From NCBI RefSeq assembly GCF_008014775.2, contig NZ_CP144914.1, positions 124,001 through 188,000 on the forward strand: a stretch of DNA of 64,000 nucleotides, read 5' to 3'. Both the position numbers and the translations under genes were made by a program. The DNA is from Alkalicoccus halolimnae (lineage in GTDB: Bacteria; Bacillota; Bacilli; Bacillales; Salisediminibacteriaceae). Numbering within the stretch: position 1 is the stretch's first letter; the number at the start of each line of letters is the position of its first letter. Below the pieces are notes generated by a model that saw only the letters and a program-made list of their open reading frames with translations, did not search any database and was not told where the DNA came from. Positions 35,185 to 43,564 of this stretch are shown piece after piece.

Positions 35185-36018
35185 ATGGACAGTATATATG
35201 CAGAAAACGTAACCTTTTCATACGAACCAGGCCGCCCTGTGCTGGAGGATGTCAGTTTCCGCGTCGCAAAAGGCGAGTGGATCGCGATTGTCGGACATAA
35301 CGGTTCCGGGAAGTCGACGCTCGCCAAGTGTCTCAACGGCCTCCTGCTCCCTTCGTCCGGCCGCGTCGTCACGTGCGGCTATGATACGGCCGATAAGGAG
35401 ACCATTATGACGCTCCGGCGCCGTGCCGGAATGGTGTTTCAGCATCCCGATAACCAGCTCGTTGCGCCTACTGTAGCCGATGACGTGGCGTTCGGCCTGG
35501 AAAACGCCGGTGTCCCGTTCAAGGAAATGCAGAAGCGTGTCGGGGAAAGTATCAAACGTCTCCGCCTCGAAGGACTCGAAGAACGGGAACCGCACCGGCT
35601 TTCCGGCGGCCAGAAGCAGAGGGTGGCCCTTGCCGGCATTACGGCGCTTCATCCGGAAGTAATCATCCTCGACGAAGCGACGTCGATGCTTGACCCGGCC
35701 GGAAGAAAGGAAGTGCGTCTGATGATGGAAGAGCTGTGCCGAAACGAGGGAATTACGATTATCGCAATCACCCACGATGTGGAGGAAGCAGCGGATGCGG
35801 ACCGGATGCTCGTCATGAAAGAAGGACGCCTTTTAAAAGACGGGACGCCCCGGGAGCTGTTCCGCGAAAAGGAGCTGCTTGAATCCGCCGGTCTCGCCCT
35901 GCCGCTGCCCGTTTTCCTCGCCCACGGGCTCCGGGAACAGGGTGTGGAAATGGACGGGGACGTTATGACGGAAAGAGAGCTGGTGGACGCCTTATGCGCA
36001 TCGAAGCAGAACGTGTAA
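35185..36018 (+). CDS. ecfA1: Energy-coupling factor transporter ATPase EcfA1
   Basis: A 277-residue ABC ATPase of the shared ECF module that powers vitamin and metal uptake by separate S subunits. Walker A GHNGSGKST, Q-loop FQHPDNQ, signature LSGGQKQRVALAG and Walker B VIILDEATSMLD are intact. The ribosome site (AAGGCGG) is weak. Overlaps ecfA2 by 25 nt. No S component is encoded here, as in B. subtilis. Confidence 0.95.
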   Translation: MDSIYAENVTFSYEPGRPVLEDVSFRVAKGEWIAIVGHNGSGKSTLAKCLNGLLLPSSGRVVTCGYDTADKETIMTLRRRAGMVFQHPDNQLVAPTVADDVAFGLENAGVPFKEMQKRVGESIKRLRLEGLEEREPHRLSGGQKQRVALAGITALHPEVIILDEATSMLDPAGRKEVRLMMEELCRNEGITIIAITHDVEEAADADRMLVMKEGRLLKDGTPRELFREKELLESAGLALPLPVFLAHGLREQGVEMDGDVMTERELVDALCASKQNV

Positions 36019-36869
36019 GCTATACGTATATGAGCGGCACCCCGTTCGAAACAAAAGCACTGGAGGACGTCTCTGTGACGTTTGCGTCGGGACTGTACCA
36101 TGCGGTCGTCGGCCATACGGGAAGCGGTAAATCGACGCTCCTGCAGCTTTTCAACGGCGTCGCAAAACCGACCTCCGGGAAACTTACTATCGGCAGCTGG
36201 AGCATCACGCCGCAGACGAAACAGCGTGACCTGTATGAGTTACGTCGTCATGCAGGAATCGTCTTCCAGTTTCCGGAGCAGCAGCTTTTCGATGAAACGG
36301 TGCTTAAAGATGTCATGTACGGCCCGCTCAACCTCGGCGTGGATAACAAAGAAGCAGAGGATCTGGCCCGCAGGACGCTGCTGCGCGTCGGCATTGAAGA
36401 AGATCTGCACAGCCGCTCTCCGTTTGAATTGAGCGGCGGACAGATGCGCCGCGCCGCTATTGCCGGAGTTCTCGCAATGGAGCCGGAGCTTCTGCTGCTT
36501 GATGAACCGACCGCCGGCCTCGATCCGCAGGGCCAGCGGGAAATCATGGAGCTTTTCTACAGCTGGTTTTCGGAAAAAGAGGAACGGACGATCATTCTCA
36601 TTTCCCATGACATGAACCAGGTAGCCCGCTACTCGGAAAATACCGTTGTTATGGAAAACGGCAGAAAGCAGCTGGAAAAGGAGAGCTCCGTCCTCTTTAC
36701 CGATGAAGCGCTGCTCGAAAAATATCAGCTTGCCATGCCGGAAACGGTGCGGCTGTTGAAACGATTTCAGGAAAAAAGCGGCTGCCCCACTGCTCTTGAT
36801 GCTTTCACGAAAGAAGAGGCACTGAAGCGGCTGCTTGCATGTACGAAAAAGGGGGGAGCCGATGTTTGA
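35994..36869 (+). CDS. ecfA2: Energy-coupling factor transporter ATPase EcfA2
   Basis: A 291-residue second ATPase of the module. Walker A GHTGSGKST, Q-loop FQFPEQQ, signature LSGGQMRRAAIAG and Walker B LLLLDEPTAGLD are intact. It starts inside the 3' end of ecfA1 and its own end overlaps the start of ecfT, so the three are coupled. Confidence 0.95.
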   Translation: MRIEAERVSYTYMSGTPFETKALEDVSVTFASGLYHAVVGHTGSGKSTLLQLFNGVAKPTSGKLTIGSWSITPQTKQRDLYELRRHAGIVFQFPEQQLFDETVLKDVMYGPLNLGVDNKEAEDLARRTLLRVGIEEDLHSRSPFELSGGQMRRAAIAGVLAMEPELLLLDEPTAGLDPQGQREIMELFYSWFSEKEERTIILISHDMNQVARYSENTVVMENGRKQLEKESSVLFTDEALLEKYQLAMPETVRLLKRFQEKSGCPTALDAFTKEEALKRLLACTKKGGADV

Positions 36870-37662
36870 TAACGTGATCATCGGTCAGTACATGCCCGGG
36901 CGCTCGCTGATCCACTCGCTTGACCCGCGCTCCAAGCTTACAGCCGTCGTATTGTTTATGGTATTTATCTTTATCTCCCGCGACCCGTTCGTCCTCGGGA
37001 TGGCCGTCCTTATGACCGTCACGGCCTTTCTGCTTGCGAAAATCCCGTTTAAGTTTTTCTGGAAAGGAATCCGCGTGATTCTGCTCATTGTTGTTCTCAC
37101 CTTTACGCTGCATATTTTCATGACGCGGGAAGGGGAAGTCTGGCTTGATTTCGGATGGATGACGGTGTACAGCGGAGGGGTGATTGAAGGCGGGCTGATC
37201 GCTCTGCGTCTCCTGCTTTTGATCGTGCTGGCGACGATGCTTACTTTAACAACAACACCGGTGGATTTAACAGACGGGATGGAGCGGCTGATGAAACCTC
37301 TTCAGCGGATCCGGGTGCCGACACACGAGCTCGCCTTGATGATGTCGATTGCGCTCCGCTTTATTCCGACGCTTCTTGAGGAAACGCAGAAAATTGTCAA
37401 AGCACAGACGGCCCGGGGAGCCTCTTTTTCCCAGGGATCGATGTGGAAGCGGCTTAATGCCCTGATCCCGGTGCTGATTCCACTGTTCGTCCAGTCCTTT
37501 AAACGGGCGGAGGACCTCGCTATCGCGATGGAAGCAAGAGGCTACGCCGGGGGAGAAGGACGGACGAAGTTCCGCCAGCTGTCCTGGCAGAAACGCGATA
37601 CGTTTTTGATCGCCCTGTTTCTGGCATTCGGCGCGTTCAGCATTACGACTAGAATTTTATAA
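36862..37662 (+). CDS. ecfT: Energy-coupling factor transporter transmembrane protein EcfT
   Basis: A 266-residue membrane scaffold. ATG 36862 (MFDNVIIGQYMPGRSLIHSLDPRSKL) follows GGGGGGAGCCG, at the usual length. About five hydrophobic spans; the coupling motifs that dock the ATPases are ARG-containing: QTARGASF and EARGYAGG. Confidence 0.95.
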   Translation: MFDNVIIGQYMPGRSLIHSLDPRSKLTAVVLFMVFIFISRDPFVLGMAVLMTVTAFLLAKIPFKFFWKGIRVILLIVVLTFTLHIFMTREGEVWLDFGWMTVYSGGVIEGGLIALRLLLLIVLATMLTLTTTPVDLTDGMERLMKPLQRIRVPTHELALMMSIALRFIPTLLEETQKIVKAQTARGASFSQGSMWKRLNALIPVLIPLFVQSFKRAEDLAIAMEARGYAGGEGRTKFRQLSWQKRDTFLIALFLAFGAFSITTRIL

Positions 37663-37674
37663 GGAGCCATCCGC

Positions 37675-38457
37675 ATGAAACGAATACTTGCCCGAATTTC
37701 CTATGATGGAAGCGGATTTAAAGGCTATCAGAAACAGCCTGATGCGCGCTCTGTCCAGCAGGAGATGGAGCGGGCACTCGCCAAAATCCATAAAGAAACA
37801 TCCTGGCGGTCGACGTCCTCAGGAAGAACCGACGCCGGGGTGCATGCGCTCCGGCAGCCGGTGCATTTCGATACGACACTCGATATTCCCGAAGCGCGCT
37901 GGGCGAGAGCACTGAACAGTGTGCTTCCGAAAGACATCTTCGTGCACGAGTGCCGGGAAGTGGATAGTTCGTTTCACGCCCGCTATGATGCTGTCGGCAA
38001 GGAATACCTTTACCGGATGACATGCGGAGAAGATTACAGCGTGTTTAAGCGCCACTTTGAGCATCAGCTCCGGGAAATACCGGATCGCAGGTTGATGCAG
38101 CAGGCAGCCGGCTATATGCTCGGGACCCATAACTTTTCGAGTCTCTCTTCCCCGCGCACTGCTGTCGTCGATAAAGTCCGCACGATGTACGCGATCGACG
38201 TCCTGAAGGAAGGAAACAGCTGGACGCTCCGTTTTGTCGGAAGCGGTTTTCTTTACCAGATGGTGCGCGTCATGACCGGGACACTTCTCGAAGTGGGCTT
38301 CCGCCACCGCCGCCCGGACACGATCCCCGAGATGATCGCCTTCGAAAAGCGCTCGGCTGCCGGCAAAACGGCGCCCGGGGAAGGGCTGTATTTATCGCAG
38401 GTGTTTTACGAAGAAGCGGCACTTCAAAAGCATCTGAAGACGATAAAGAAGCCGTAA
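37675..38457 (+). CDS. truA: tRNA pseudouridine(38–40) synthase TruA
   Basis: A 260-residue enzyme that modifies positions 38–40 of tRNA anticodon arms. The catalytic aspartate lies in SGRTDAGVHAL at about residue 52. FHARYDAVGKEYLYRM and FLYQMVRVMTGTLLEVG are family motifs. It follows AAGGAGCC and is 12 nt from ecfT. Confidence 0.96.
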   Translation: MKRILARISYDGSGFKGYQKQPDARSVQQEMERALAKIHKETSWRSTSSGRTDAGVHALRQPVHFDTTLDIPEARWARALNSVLPKDIFVHECREVDSSFHARYDAVGKEYLYRMTCGEDYSVFKRHFEHQLREIPDRRLMQQAAGYMLGTHNFSSLSSPRTAVVDKVRTMYAIDVLKEGNSWTLRFVGSGFLYQMVRVMTGTLLEVGFRHRRPDTIPEMIAFEKRSAAGKTAPGEGLYLSQVFYEEAALQKHLKTIKKP

Positions 38458-38511
38458 GGGAAAGAGAGGGGAATTTTTTCGAAAAACAACCCGCCCTGGT
38501 GTATTTTCATG

Positions 38512-38540
38512 TTGACATCATACGTCATCTATTATATGAT
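38512..38540 (+). promoter_or_regulatory. Sigma-A type promoter for rplM–rpsI
   Basis: Perfect TTGACA at 38512-38517, a 17-nt spacer and TATGAT at 38535-38540. Confidence 0.8.
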
Positions 38541-38544
38541 GATT

Positions 38545-38625
38545 AACGGTATTCTTATGCCCACTAGCCCCGGGCTCGGAATAGTTCAACGATCGTAAAA
38601 GTTTTTGGATAGTCAGAATTAGGAG
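38545..38625 (+). ncRNA. L13 leader-like RNA
   Basis: The segment between the promoter and rplM (AACGGTATTCTTATGCCC…CCCCGGGCTCGGAATAG…) resembles the L13 leader known upstream of rplM–rpsI in low-GC Gram-positive bacteria, including a GCCC/GGGC pairing. The assignment rests on position and recall and has not been checked against a covariance model. Confidence 0.6.
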
Positions 38626-38637
38626 GGAAAACAACAA

Positions 38638-39075
38638 ATGCGTACAACATACATGGCAAAGCCATCTGAAATTGAACGCAAGTGGCACGTTATTGACGCT
38701 GAAGGCCAGACGCTAGGTCGCCTTTCTTCTGAAGTAGCAAGCCTATTGCGAGGAAAGCATAAACCAACATTCACACCTCACATTGACACAGGTGACCACG
38801 TGATCATCATCAACGCGGAAAAGATCCACCTTACAGGTAATAAGCTGCAGGACAAGTTTTACTACCGTCACAGCCGTTACCCTGGTTCCCTGAAAGCAAC
38901 TTCTGCAGGCGACATGCGCGCTCAGAAGCCGGAGAAGCTTCTTGAGATTTCCATCAAAGGAATGCTTCCAAAAGGACGCCTCGGCCGCCAGACAGGGAAG
39001 AAGCTTTATGTATATGCAGGAAGCGAACACCCGCACGCAGCACAAAAACCAGAAGCGTACGAACTACGCGGTTAA
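38638..39075 (+). CDS. rplM: 50S ribosomal protein L13
   Basis: A 145-residue early-assembly protein. [20 protein letters not shown] and [18 protein letters not shown] are conserved; the N terminus [10 protein letters not shown] matches B. subtilis in length. It follows AGGAGGG. Confidence 0.97.
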   Translation: MRTTYMAKPSEIERKWHVIDAEGQTLGRLSSEVASLLRGKHKPTFTPHIDTGDHVIIINAEKIHLTGNKLQDKFYYRHSRYPGSLKATSAGDMRAQKPEKLLEISIKGMLPKGRLGRQTGKKLYVYAGSEHPHAAQKPEAYELRG

Positions 39076-39096
39076 TAAAAGAAGGAGGGAATTTTC

Positions 39097-39489
39097 TTGG
39101 CACAAGTTCAATACTACGGAACAGGTCGTCGTAAGAACTCCGTTGCACGCGTTAACCTTGTACCTGGTGACGGCAACATCGTCATCAACAAGCGCAGCAT
39201 CGATGAGTACTTCGACCTTGAAACACTAAAAGTAATCGCTAAGCAGCCACTGGCTGAAACTCAAACAGAAGGTACGTACGACGTACACGTAAACGTTAAC
39301 GGCGGTGGATACACCGGCCAGGCAGGCGCGATCCGTCACGGAATCGCACGTGCTCTTCTTAAAGCGGACCCGGAATTCCGTCCGTCCCTTAAAGCAGCCG
39401 GCTACCTTACGCGTGACGCACGTGAAAAAGAGCGTAAGAAGTACGGTCTTAAAGCAGCACGTCGTGCACCTCAGTTCTCGAAGCGTTAA
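39097..39489 (+). CDS. rpsI: 30S ribosomal protein S9
   Basis: A 130-residue protein whose C-terminal tail (RRAPQFSKR) reaches P-site tRNA. The TTG at 39097 follows [23 protein letters not shown] and [19 protein letters not shown] are conserved. Confidence 0.97.
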   Translation: MAQVQYYGTGRRKNSVARVNLVPGDGNIVINKRSIDEYFDLETLKVIAKQPLAETQTEGTYDVHVNVNGGGYTGQAGAIRHGIARALLKADPEFRPSLKAAGYLTRDAREKERKKYGLKAARRAPQFSKR

Positions 39490-39551
39490 TTTTCAACAAC
39501 TTCAAACAGCCTGCGCCTCATTCCTGTGGACGGAAACAGCGCAGCTGCACA

Positions 39552-39588
39552 ACCTCTCTGCTACCAACCCGGCAGAGGGGTTTTTTTG
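39552..39588 (+). terminator. Terminator after rpsI
   Basis: ACCTCTCTGC pairs with GCAGAGGGGT (one G•T) followed by TTTTTTTG. End of the translation supercluster. Confidence 0.85.
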
Positions 39589-39624
39589 TGTTTGGTTTTG
39601 AGGAGAAAGGGGGGGCAGGCAAAT

Positions 39625-39771
39625 GATGAATTCGGGTGGTAGAACGATGAATAAACGCGGATACACCTTTCTTAAAATCAGTTACACGCTCCCAATTGAG
39701 AGTAAACGTTACTATTGAGAGTAAAACCCTCTAAAAAATGAGTAAATCTCCGATGTTGAGGAGTAAAAGGC
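39625..39771 (-). repeat. Intergenic repeat, copy E (diverged)
   Basis: A more diverged copy in the minus orientation: GATGAAT at 39625 and again at 39645, CTTAAAATCAGTTAC, three GAGAGTAAA-type modules and AAAATGAGTAAA. It lies just after the rpsI terminator, as copy A/B lies after rplL and copy C after tuf. Confidence 0.7.
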
Positions 39772-39929
39772 TCTGAATGTGCAGTTAATCAATAATTTCC
39801 TCCCTCATTCAACGCCAAGCCGGAGCGCCCGACGATACTTTCCAAGTTATTAAGGCTGGGCATGTTCCGGGAGTTTTTCCGGCCGCCGTGGTAGTCTTAC
39901 GGTAACGAAGCAGGAAGGCGGTGACAGCG

Positions 39930-40445
39930 TTGAAACAATGGATTCCATTGCTTACGATAGCGGTGCTGATAGGGGGAGCTTTGTTTATTTTTCAGGAACC
40001 GTCGGAGGACCCGGAAGTGGCAGAGCTTGAAGCTGAGGTAGAAATGCTCTCCGAGGAGCGGGACTCGCTGGAAGCGGATCTGGCGTCTTATCCGGAGATG
40101 CATGAGCTGGCGCAGGCTGTGAACGTTGCCGAGCAGTTTGTGCGTGCGGAATCTTTTGAAGAAGCTTCGGTTTTTCTATCGGAACGCGCAGATATTCTTC
40201 AGCGGGAGGGGCGTCCGACCGGCGTGATTCAGTTTGAGGATAGGCATACTTATGAGTGGCTGTCACCCGAAGAGCTGGAGCAGCGTTTCAGCGATTTCCG
40301 CTCGTCTCACGATGGACTGATTTTAAGCTACGCAGCAGACGTGCCCGAGGTGCCGGGCCACCACCCATTTTTTATAGACTACGTTTTGCTCGAGGAGGGA
40401 AATGAGTGGCGGATTTCCCGAATCGCATTTAACGCCTCTAACTAA
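39930..40445 (+). CDS. Small membrane-anchored coiled-coil protein, unknown function
   Basis: About 171 residues. One hydrophobic N-terminal segment (WIPLLTIAVLIGGALFIF) is followed by an acidic heptad-like stretch (EVAELEAEVEMLSEERDSLEADL) and then a globular domain (YEWLSPEELEQRFSDFRSSHDG…FFIDYVLLEEGNEWRISRIAF). The C-terminal part, ending in a strand-rich 'EGNEWRISRI', has the look of small NTF2-like or lipoprotein domains but I do not recognise a family. TTG 39930 is preferred, with AAGGCGGTG 7 nt upstream; GTG 39921 is possible. Confidence 0.7.
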   Translation: MKQWIPLLTIAVLIGGALFIFQEPSEDPEVAELEAEVEMLSEERDSLEADLASYPEMHELAQAVNVAEQFVRAESFEEASVFLSERADILQREGRPTGVIQFEDRHTYEWLSPEELEQRFSDFRSSHDGLILSYAADVPEVPGHHPFFIDYVLLEEGNEWRISRIAFNASN

Positions 40446-41102
40446 ACTCATTCCATAAAGCAGCAGTGAATTTTATGAGAAGCAGGGTCGTTGCCAAATG
40501 TTGTCTATATGAAGCTTTTTCTATTGCCTTGGAAAAGCTTTTTTCGTTGTTTATATAAGGACGAAAAGCCGCATATAAAGGATTATAAACGTGAGAAGCG
40601 TAAACGCTGAACCTTTATTCTCAAGTTTATGTTGAGTCGAAAGCCTCTAAAATCAGCGTATTTAATATAGGTCTTTTTATGATATAATAATTGTACATGA
40701 CATCTGAAAAAGCTCTTTTTCTAAATAGATCTGTTTTCATTTCTTACATAAATTTATACCCTCCAGGAAAGTCTTCTATGAAAAAATCCATTCCCTCATG
40801 GCAGGTACTGTCACACCATACAGCTGTTAATAATGAAATTCCAATATTGAGCATGTTATTAGATACAAAAAAGCGGGCATCGACTTACGCCTGACGTTTT
40901 TGAGCATGGAATTTTGCAACTCTTATGGAAAGAGAGGTGAGGATCTCTGTCTGGGCGAGGGAATCCTTTGAAGACGTGAAGGAAGAACCGATTACTCAAT
41001 AACCTTCAATATTATCCTTTGTTATACAATCAACCAATTGTACAGCTTTCGTTGTGATCGTCCCCCAGCCATATAGAATGACTATTCAGGGAGGGGAAGA
41101 AA
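40446..41102. other. Gene-poor stretch before the MFS gene
   Basis: AAGCTTTT (40512-40519) pairs with AAAAGCTT (40533-40540) followed by TTTT, a possible terminator for the preceding gene. A 34-codon frame ending at 41002 (MEREVRISVWARESFEDVKEEP…) looks protein-like but lacks a ribosome site and is closed by a stop just upstream; it may be a gene tail. Near the end lies the inverted repeat TACAAT-N6-ATTGTA at 41025-41042. Confidence 0.45.
41025..41042 (+). promoter_or_regulatory. Inverted repeat upstream of the MFS gene
   Basis: TACAAT (41025-41030) and ATTGTA (41037-41042) are separated by six bases, 60 nt before the MFS start. The geometry fits a dimeric repressor site. No regulator gene lies next to it, so the link is a guess. 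Confidence 0.35.
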
Positions 41103-42446
41103 ATGCTGCGTAAGGAAAGTGTGAAAGGTTCAGGCACTCCATCCCCCTGGCTGCAAAGCTATGTTGATTCCTCTGAAAAACAAAAACAGGTTTATAAAAA
41201 AACGTTAATTATCGTTACCATTTCTCAGGTTTTCGCCGGGGCAGGATTTGCAGCCGGAATAACAGTCGGCGCACTTTTAGCTCAGGATATGATGGGGGCC
41301 ACAAGCGGAGCCGGCCTTCCAACAACGTTATTTACTTTAGGAGCGGCCATGGCCGCCCTGCTTGTAGGACGCGTTTCTCAAAGGTTCGGCAGACGAACGG
41401 GGCTTACTGCCGGGTTTCTGGCAGGAGGAATAGGGGCGCTTGGAGTCATCATTGCAGCCGTGATAAACAGCGTTTTTCTTTTATTTCTTTCCCTGTTTAT
41501 TTACGGAGCCGGTGGAGCTACAAATTTACAGTCACGGTATGCAGGAACGGATTTAGCGGACTCAAAGCAAAGAGGGAAGGCTATCAGTGTGGTCTTGGTT
41601 GCTATGACATTCGGAGCGGTTGCAGGCCCGAACCTCGTCGAAATCATGGGCGGATTTGCTTTAAATATAGGCGTACCTGCGCTGGCAGGACCTTTCATAC
41701 TAGCAGCTGCTGCGTATATCATTGCAGGTCTCGTCCTTTTTATCTGGCTCCGGCCTGACCCGTTTCTTATTGCAAAAGCCAGTCAGGAAGCAGAAAAATC
41801 AAAAATTCCGTCTCCTCTGGAAGAGAAGACGGATCCGGCAGCTGACAATAAGCGGGGCATTTTTGCAGGAGCTGCAGTAATGTTTTTAACGCAGTTTGTT
41901 ATGATAGCCATCATGACGATGACTCCGATTCACATGGGACACTACGGGCACGCATTAAGTGCAGTCGGGTTTGTCATTGGATTTCATATAGGAGCCATGT
42001 TTCTGCCTTCCTTAGTCACTGGTTATCTTGTAGACAAAATAGGCAGAGGGACTATGGTTATAGCATCTTCCCTTACCCTGCTTGCGGCTGGACTCGTCGC
42101 GGCCTTAGGTACCGGGGATTCCATGTTTGTACTTGTGGCCTCGCTTGCTCTGCTTGGTCTCGGTTGGAACTTCGGTTTAATCAGCGGGACAGCTATTCTC
42201 GTAGACGCAACTTCGCAGGGGACCCGGGCGAAAACGCAGGGAACAGTAGACGTATGGATCGCATTGGCAGGTGCCCTTGGAGGAGGATTGTCCGGAGTCG
42301 TCGTTGCCCAATCCAGCTATGCAGCCCTTGGCATAATGGGAGCCTTGCTTTCCTTACTTCTTATTCCGATCGTTATCTGGTATAACAGGAGTCAAAATAA
42401 AACTGCAAAAATTGTTTCAGAAAATGAAGGAGCGGTACAAGGGTGA
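41103..42446 (+). CDS. MFS transporter
   Basis: A 447-residue major facilitator protein with about 12 hydrophobic spans. Motif A appears as GRVSQRFGRRTGL between spans 2 and 3 and a related GYLVDKIGRG in the second half; the central loop is cytosolic and charged (EAEKSKIPSPLEEKTDPAADNKR). The substrate cannot be told from sequence. The start follows AGGGAGGGG. Convergent with glvR, sharing a terminator. Confidence 0.85.
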   Translation: MLRKESVKGSGTPSPWLQSYVDSSEKQKQVYKKTLIIVTISQVFAGAGFAAGITVGALLAQDMMGATSGAGLPTTLFTLGAAMAALLVGRVSQRFGRRTGLTAGFLAGGIGALGVIIAAVINSVFLLFLSLFIYGAGGATNLQSRYAGTDLADSKQRGKAISVVLVAMTFGAVAGPNLVEIMGGFALNIGVPALAGPFILAAAAYIIAGLVLFIWLRPDPFLIAKASQEAEKSKIPSPLEEKTDPAADNKRGIFAGAAVMFLTQFVMIAIMTMTPIHMGHYGHALSAVGFVIGFHIGAMFLPSLVTGYLVDKIGRGTMVIASSLTLLAAGLVAALGTGDSMFVLVASLALLGLGWNFGLISGTAILVDATSQGTRAKTQGTVDVWIALAGALGGGLSGVVVAQSSYAALGIMGALLSLLLIPIVIWYNRSQNKTAKIVSENEGAVQG

Positions 42447-42514
42447 ACATTAACGGTTTTTGATATCAGGTTGAAAGTACAATAACTATCGCTGCCGGCC
42501 TTTATATGAAAACG

Positions 42515-42557
42515 AAACGCTTCCGACGATCATTGGATCTCCGGAAGCGTTTTTTCG
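42515..42557. terminator. Bidirectional terminator between the MFS gene and glvR
   Basis: AAACGCTTCCG pairs with CGGAAGCGTTT, with T-runs on the plus side (TTTTTTCG) and an A-rich flank serving the minus side. It suits the convergent arrangement. Confidence 0.75.
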
Positions 42558-42585
42558 TTTATTTGGAGGACAGATGGGGCGAATC

Positions 42586-43347
42586 TCAGTTTTTCTCTGT
42601 CTGCTCTTCTTTGTACGAAATGTACTTGCGGAAAAGCGCCTCGAGGGCGATCGTAAATGGAATAAACGAAATGATTTCCTCGCCGTTTTTCGTATAGGAA
42701 GGGCTTGTTGCAGCGTAAATGCTGAAGGGGGACATCTGGGCGAGCTTGTTGTTTTTTAAATTCGTAATGGAAATGAACGTAATGCCCCGTGCCGTAAGAT
42801 GCTGCACGTGGGGTAGCAGGCTCGGTGTATCGCCGGAGAGGGAAATAATAATTACCACGTCCTCCGGCTGCATCGCCTTCAGCATCGTTTCAAATTCCAC
42901 CTCATCATAAATGATCGTTACGAACGTCTGCTGCAGGGCAAACAGGCGCTGGGCTTCTCTGGCACAGGTCAGCTGGGCCGTGCCGGTACCGTAAATGAAA
43001 ATACGTCCTGCTCCGTAAAGCTTTTCGCAGATCGGTTCAAAGTGAAGGGAGGCGAGGTTTTTCAGCGTGGCCTGTATATCGGTTTCAAGCTGCTGCATGT
43101 GATTGCCGGTTTCTTCCTCTTTTGCGCCCTCCCATTTTAAAAACACTTTAAACTCGCTGTAACCGCTGAATCGAAGCTTTTTTGTGAGGCGGTGAATTGA
43201 GGAGCGGGAAGCAAGCGAAGCCTCGGCCAGATCATTGATTCCCATATCCCTGCACGCTTCTTTATGATTCAGTATGTATTTCAGAATGTGCATGTCATTG
43301 TCGTTCAGTTCGTCATAGCAGGTGTTAATCAGTTCTTCGAGTGACAT
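42586..43347 (-). CDS. glvR: RpiR/MurR-family regulator of the glv genes
   Basis: A 253-residue regulator close to B. subtilis GlvR. N-terminal HTH_6 domain (NDNDMHILKYILNHKEACRDMGINDLAEASLASRSSIHRLTKKLRFSGYSEFKVFLKWEG; shown motif: SRSSIHRLTKKLRFSGYSEF) and a C-terminal SIS sugar-phosphate-binding domain (IFIYGTGTAQLTCAREAQR, IIISLSGDTPSLLPHVQ). In B. subtilis GlvR activates the glv operon with maltose. Here it is transcribed divergently from the PTS gene rather than lying inside the operon. Confidence 0.9.
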   Translation of the reverse strand: MSLEELINTCYDELNDNDMHILKYILNHKEACRDMGINDLAEASLASRSSIHRLTKKLRFSGYSEFKVFLKWEGAKEEETGNHMQQLETDIQATLKNLASLHFEPICEKLYGAGRIFIYGTGTAQLTCAREAQRLFALQQTFVTIIYDEVEFETMLKAMQPEDVVIIISLSGDTPSLLPHVQHLTARGITFISITNLKNNKLAQMSPFSIYAATSPSYTKNGEEIISFIPFTIALEALFRKYISYKEEQTEKN

Positions 43348-43385
43348 GGTGATTCCTCCTGTTGTGTATAAAATCTGTCCTTCTC

Positions 43386-43421
43386 ATTATAGCATCCCCT
43401 TGAATCCCCGGGAAAATTCCC
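43386..43421 (-). promoter_or_regulatory. glvR promoter with overlapping inverted repeat
   Basis: On the minus strand TATAAT (43391-43386) is preceded 17 nt upstream by a weak -35 (TTCCCG). The repeat GGGAA-AA-TTCCC at 43410-43421 overlaps that -35 and is a candidate GlvR site between the two divergent promoters. Confidence 0.45.
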
Positions 43422-43477
43422 ACGTTTTGAAACGATGTCCGATCTTACCGTTCTTTTCCCTCTATCCCCTGATGCTG

Positions 43478-43506
43478 TTGAGTGGAAGCACTTTCACGAA
43501 TACACT
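43478..43506 (+). promoter_or_regulatory. Promoter of glvC–glvA
   Basis: TTGAGT at 43478-43483, a 17-nt spacer and TACACT at 43501-43506, giving a leader of about 50 nt. Confidence 0.55.
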
Positions 43507-43564
43507 GAAGTCAGTAAATGAAATCGATATCACAAACATATTTAGCAGAAAGAGGTGGAGGAAT

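Noticed and set aside
40691..40894. 67-codon frame before the MFS gene
   Set aside because: No ribosome site (start preceded by TAATAATTGTAC) and no recognisable protein features.
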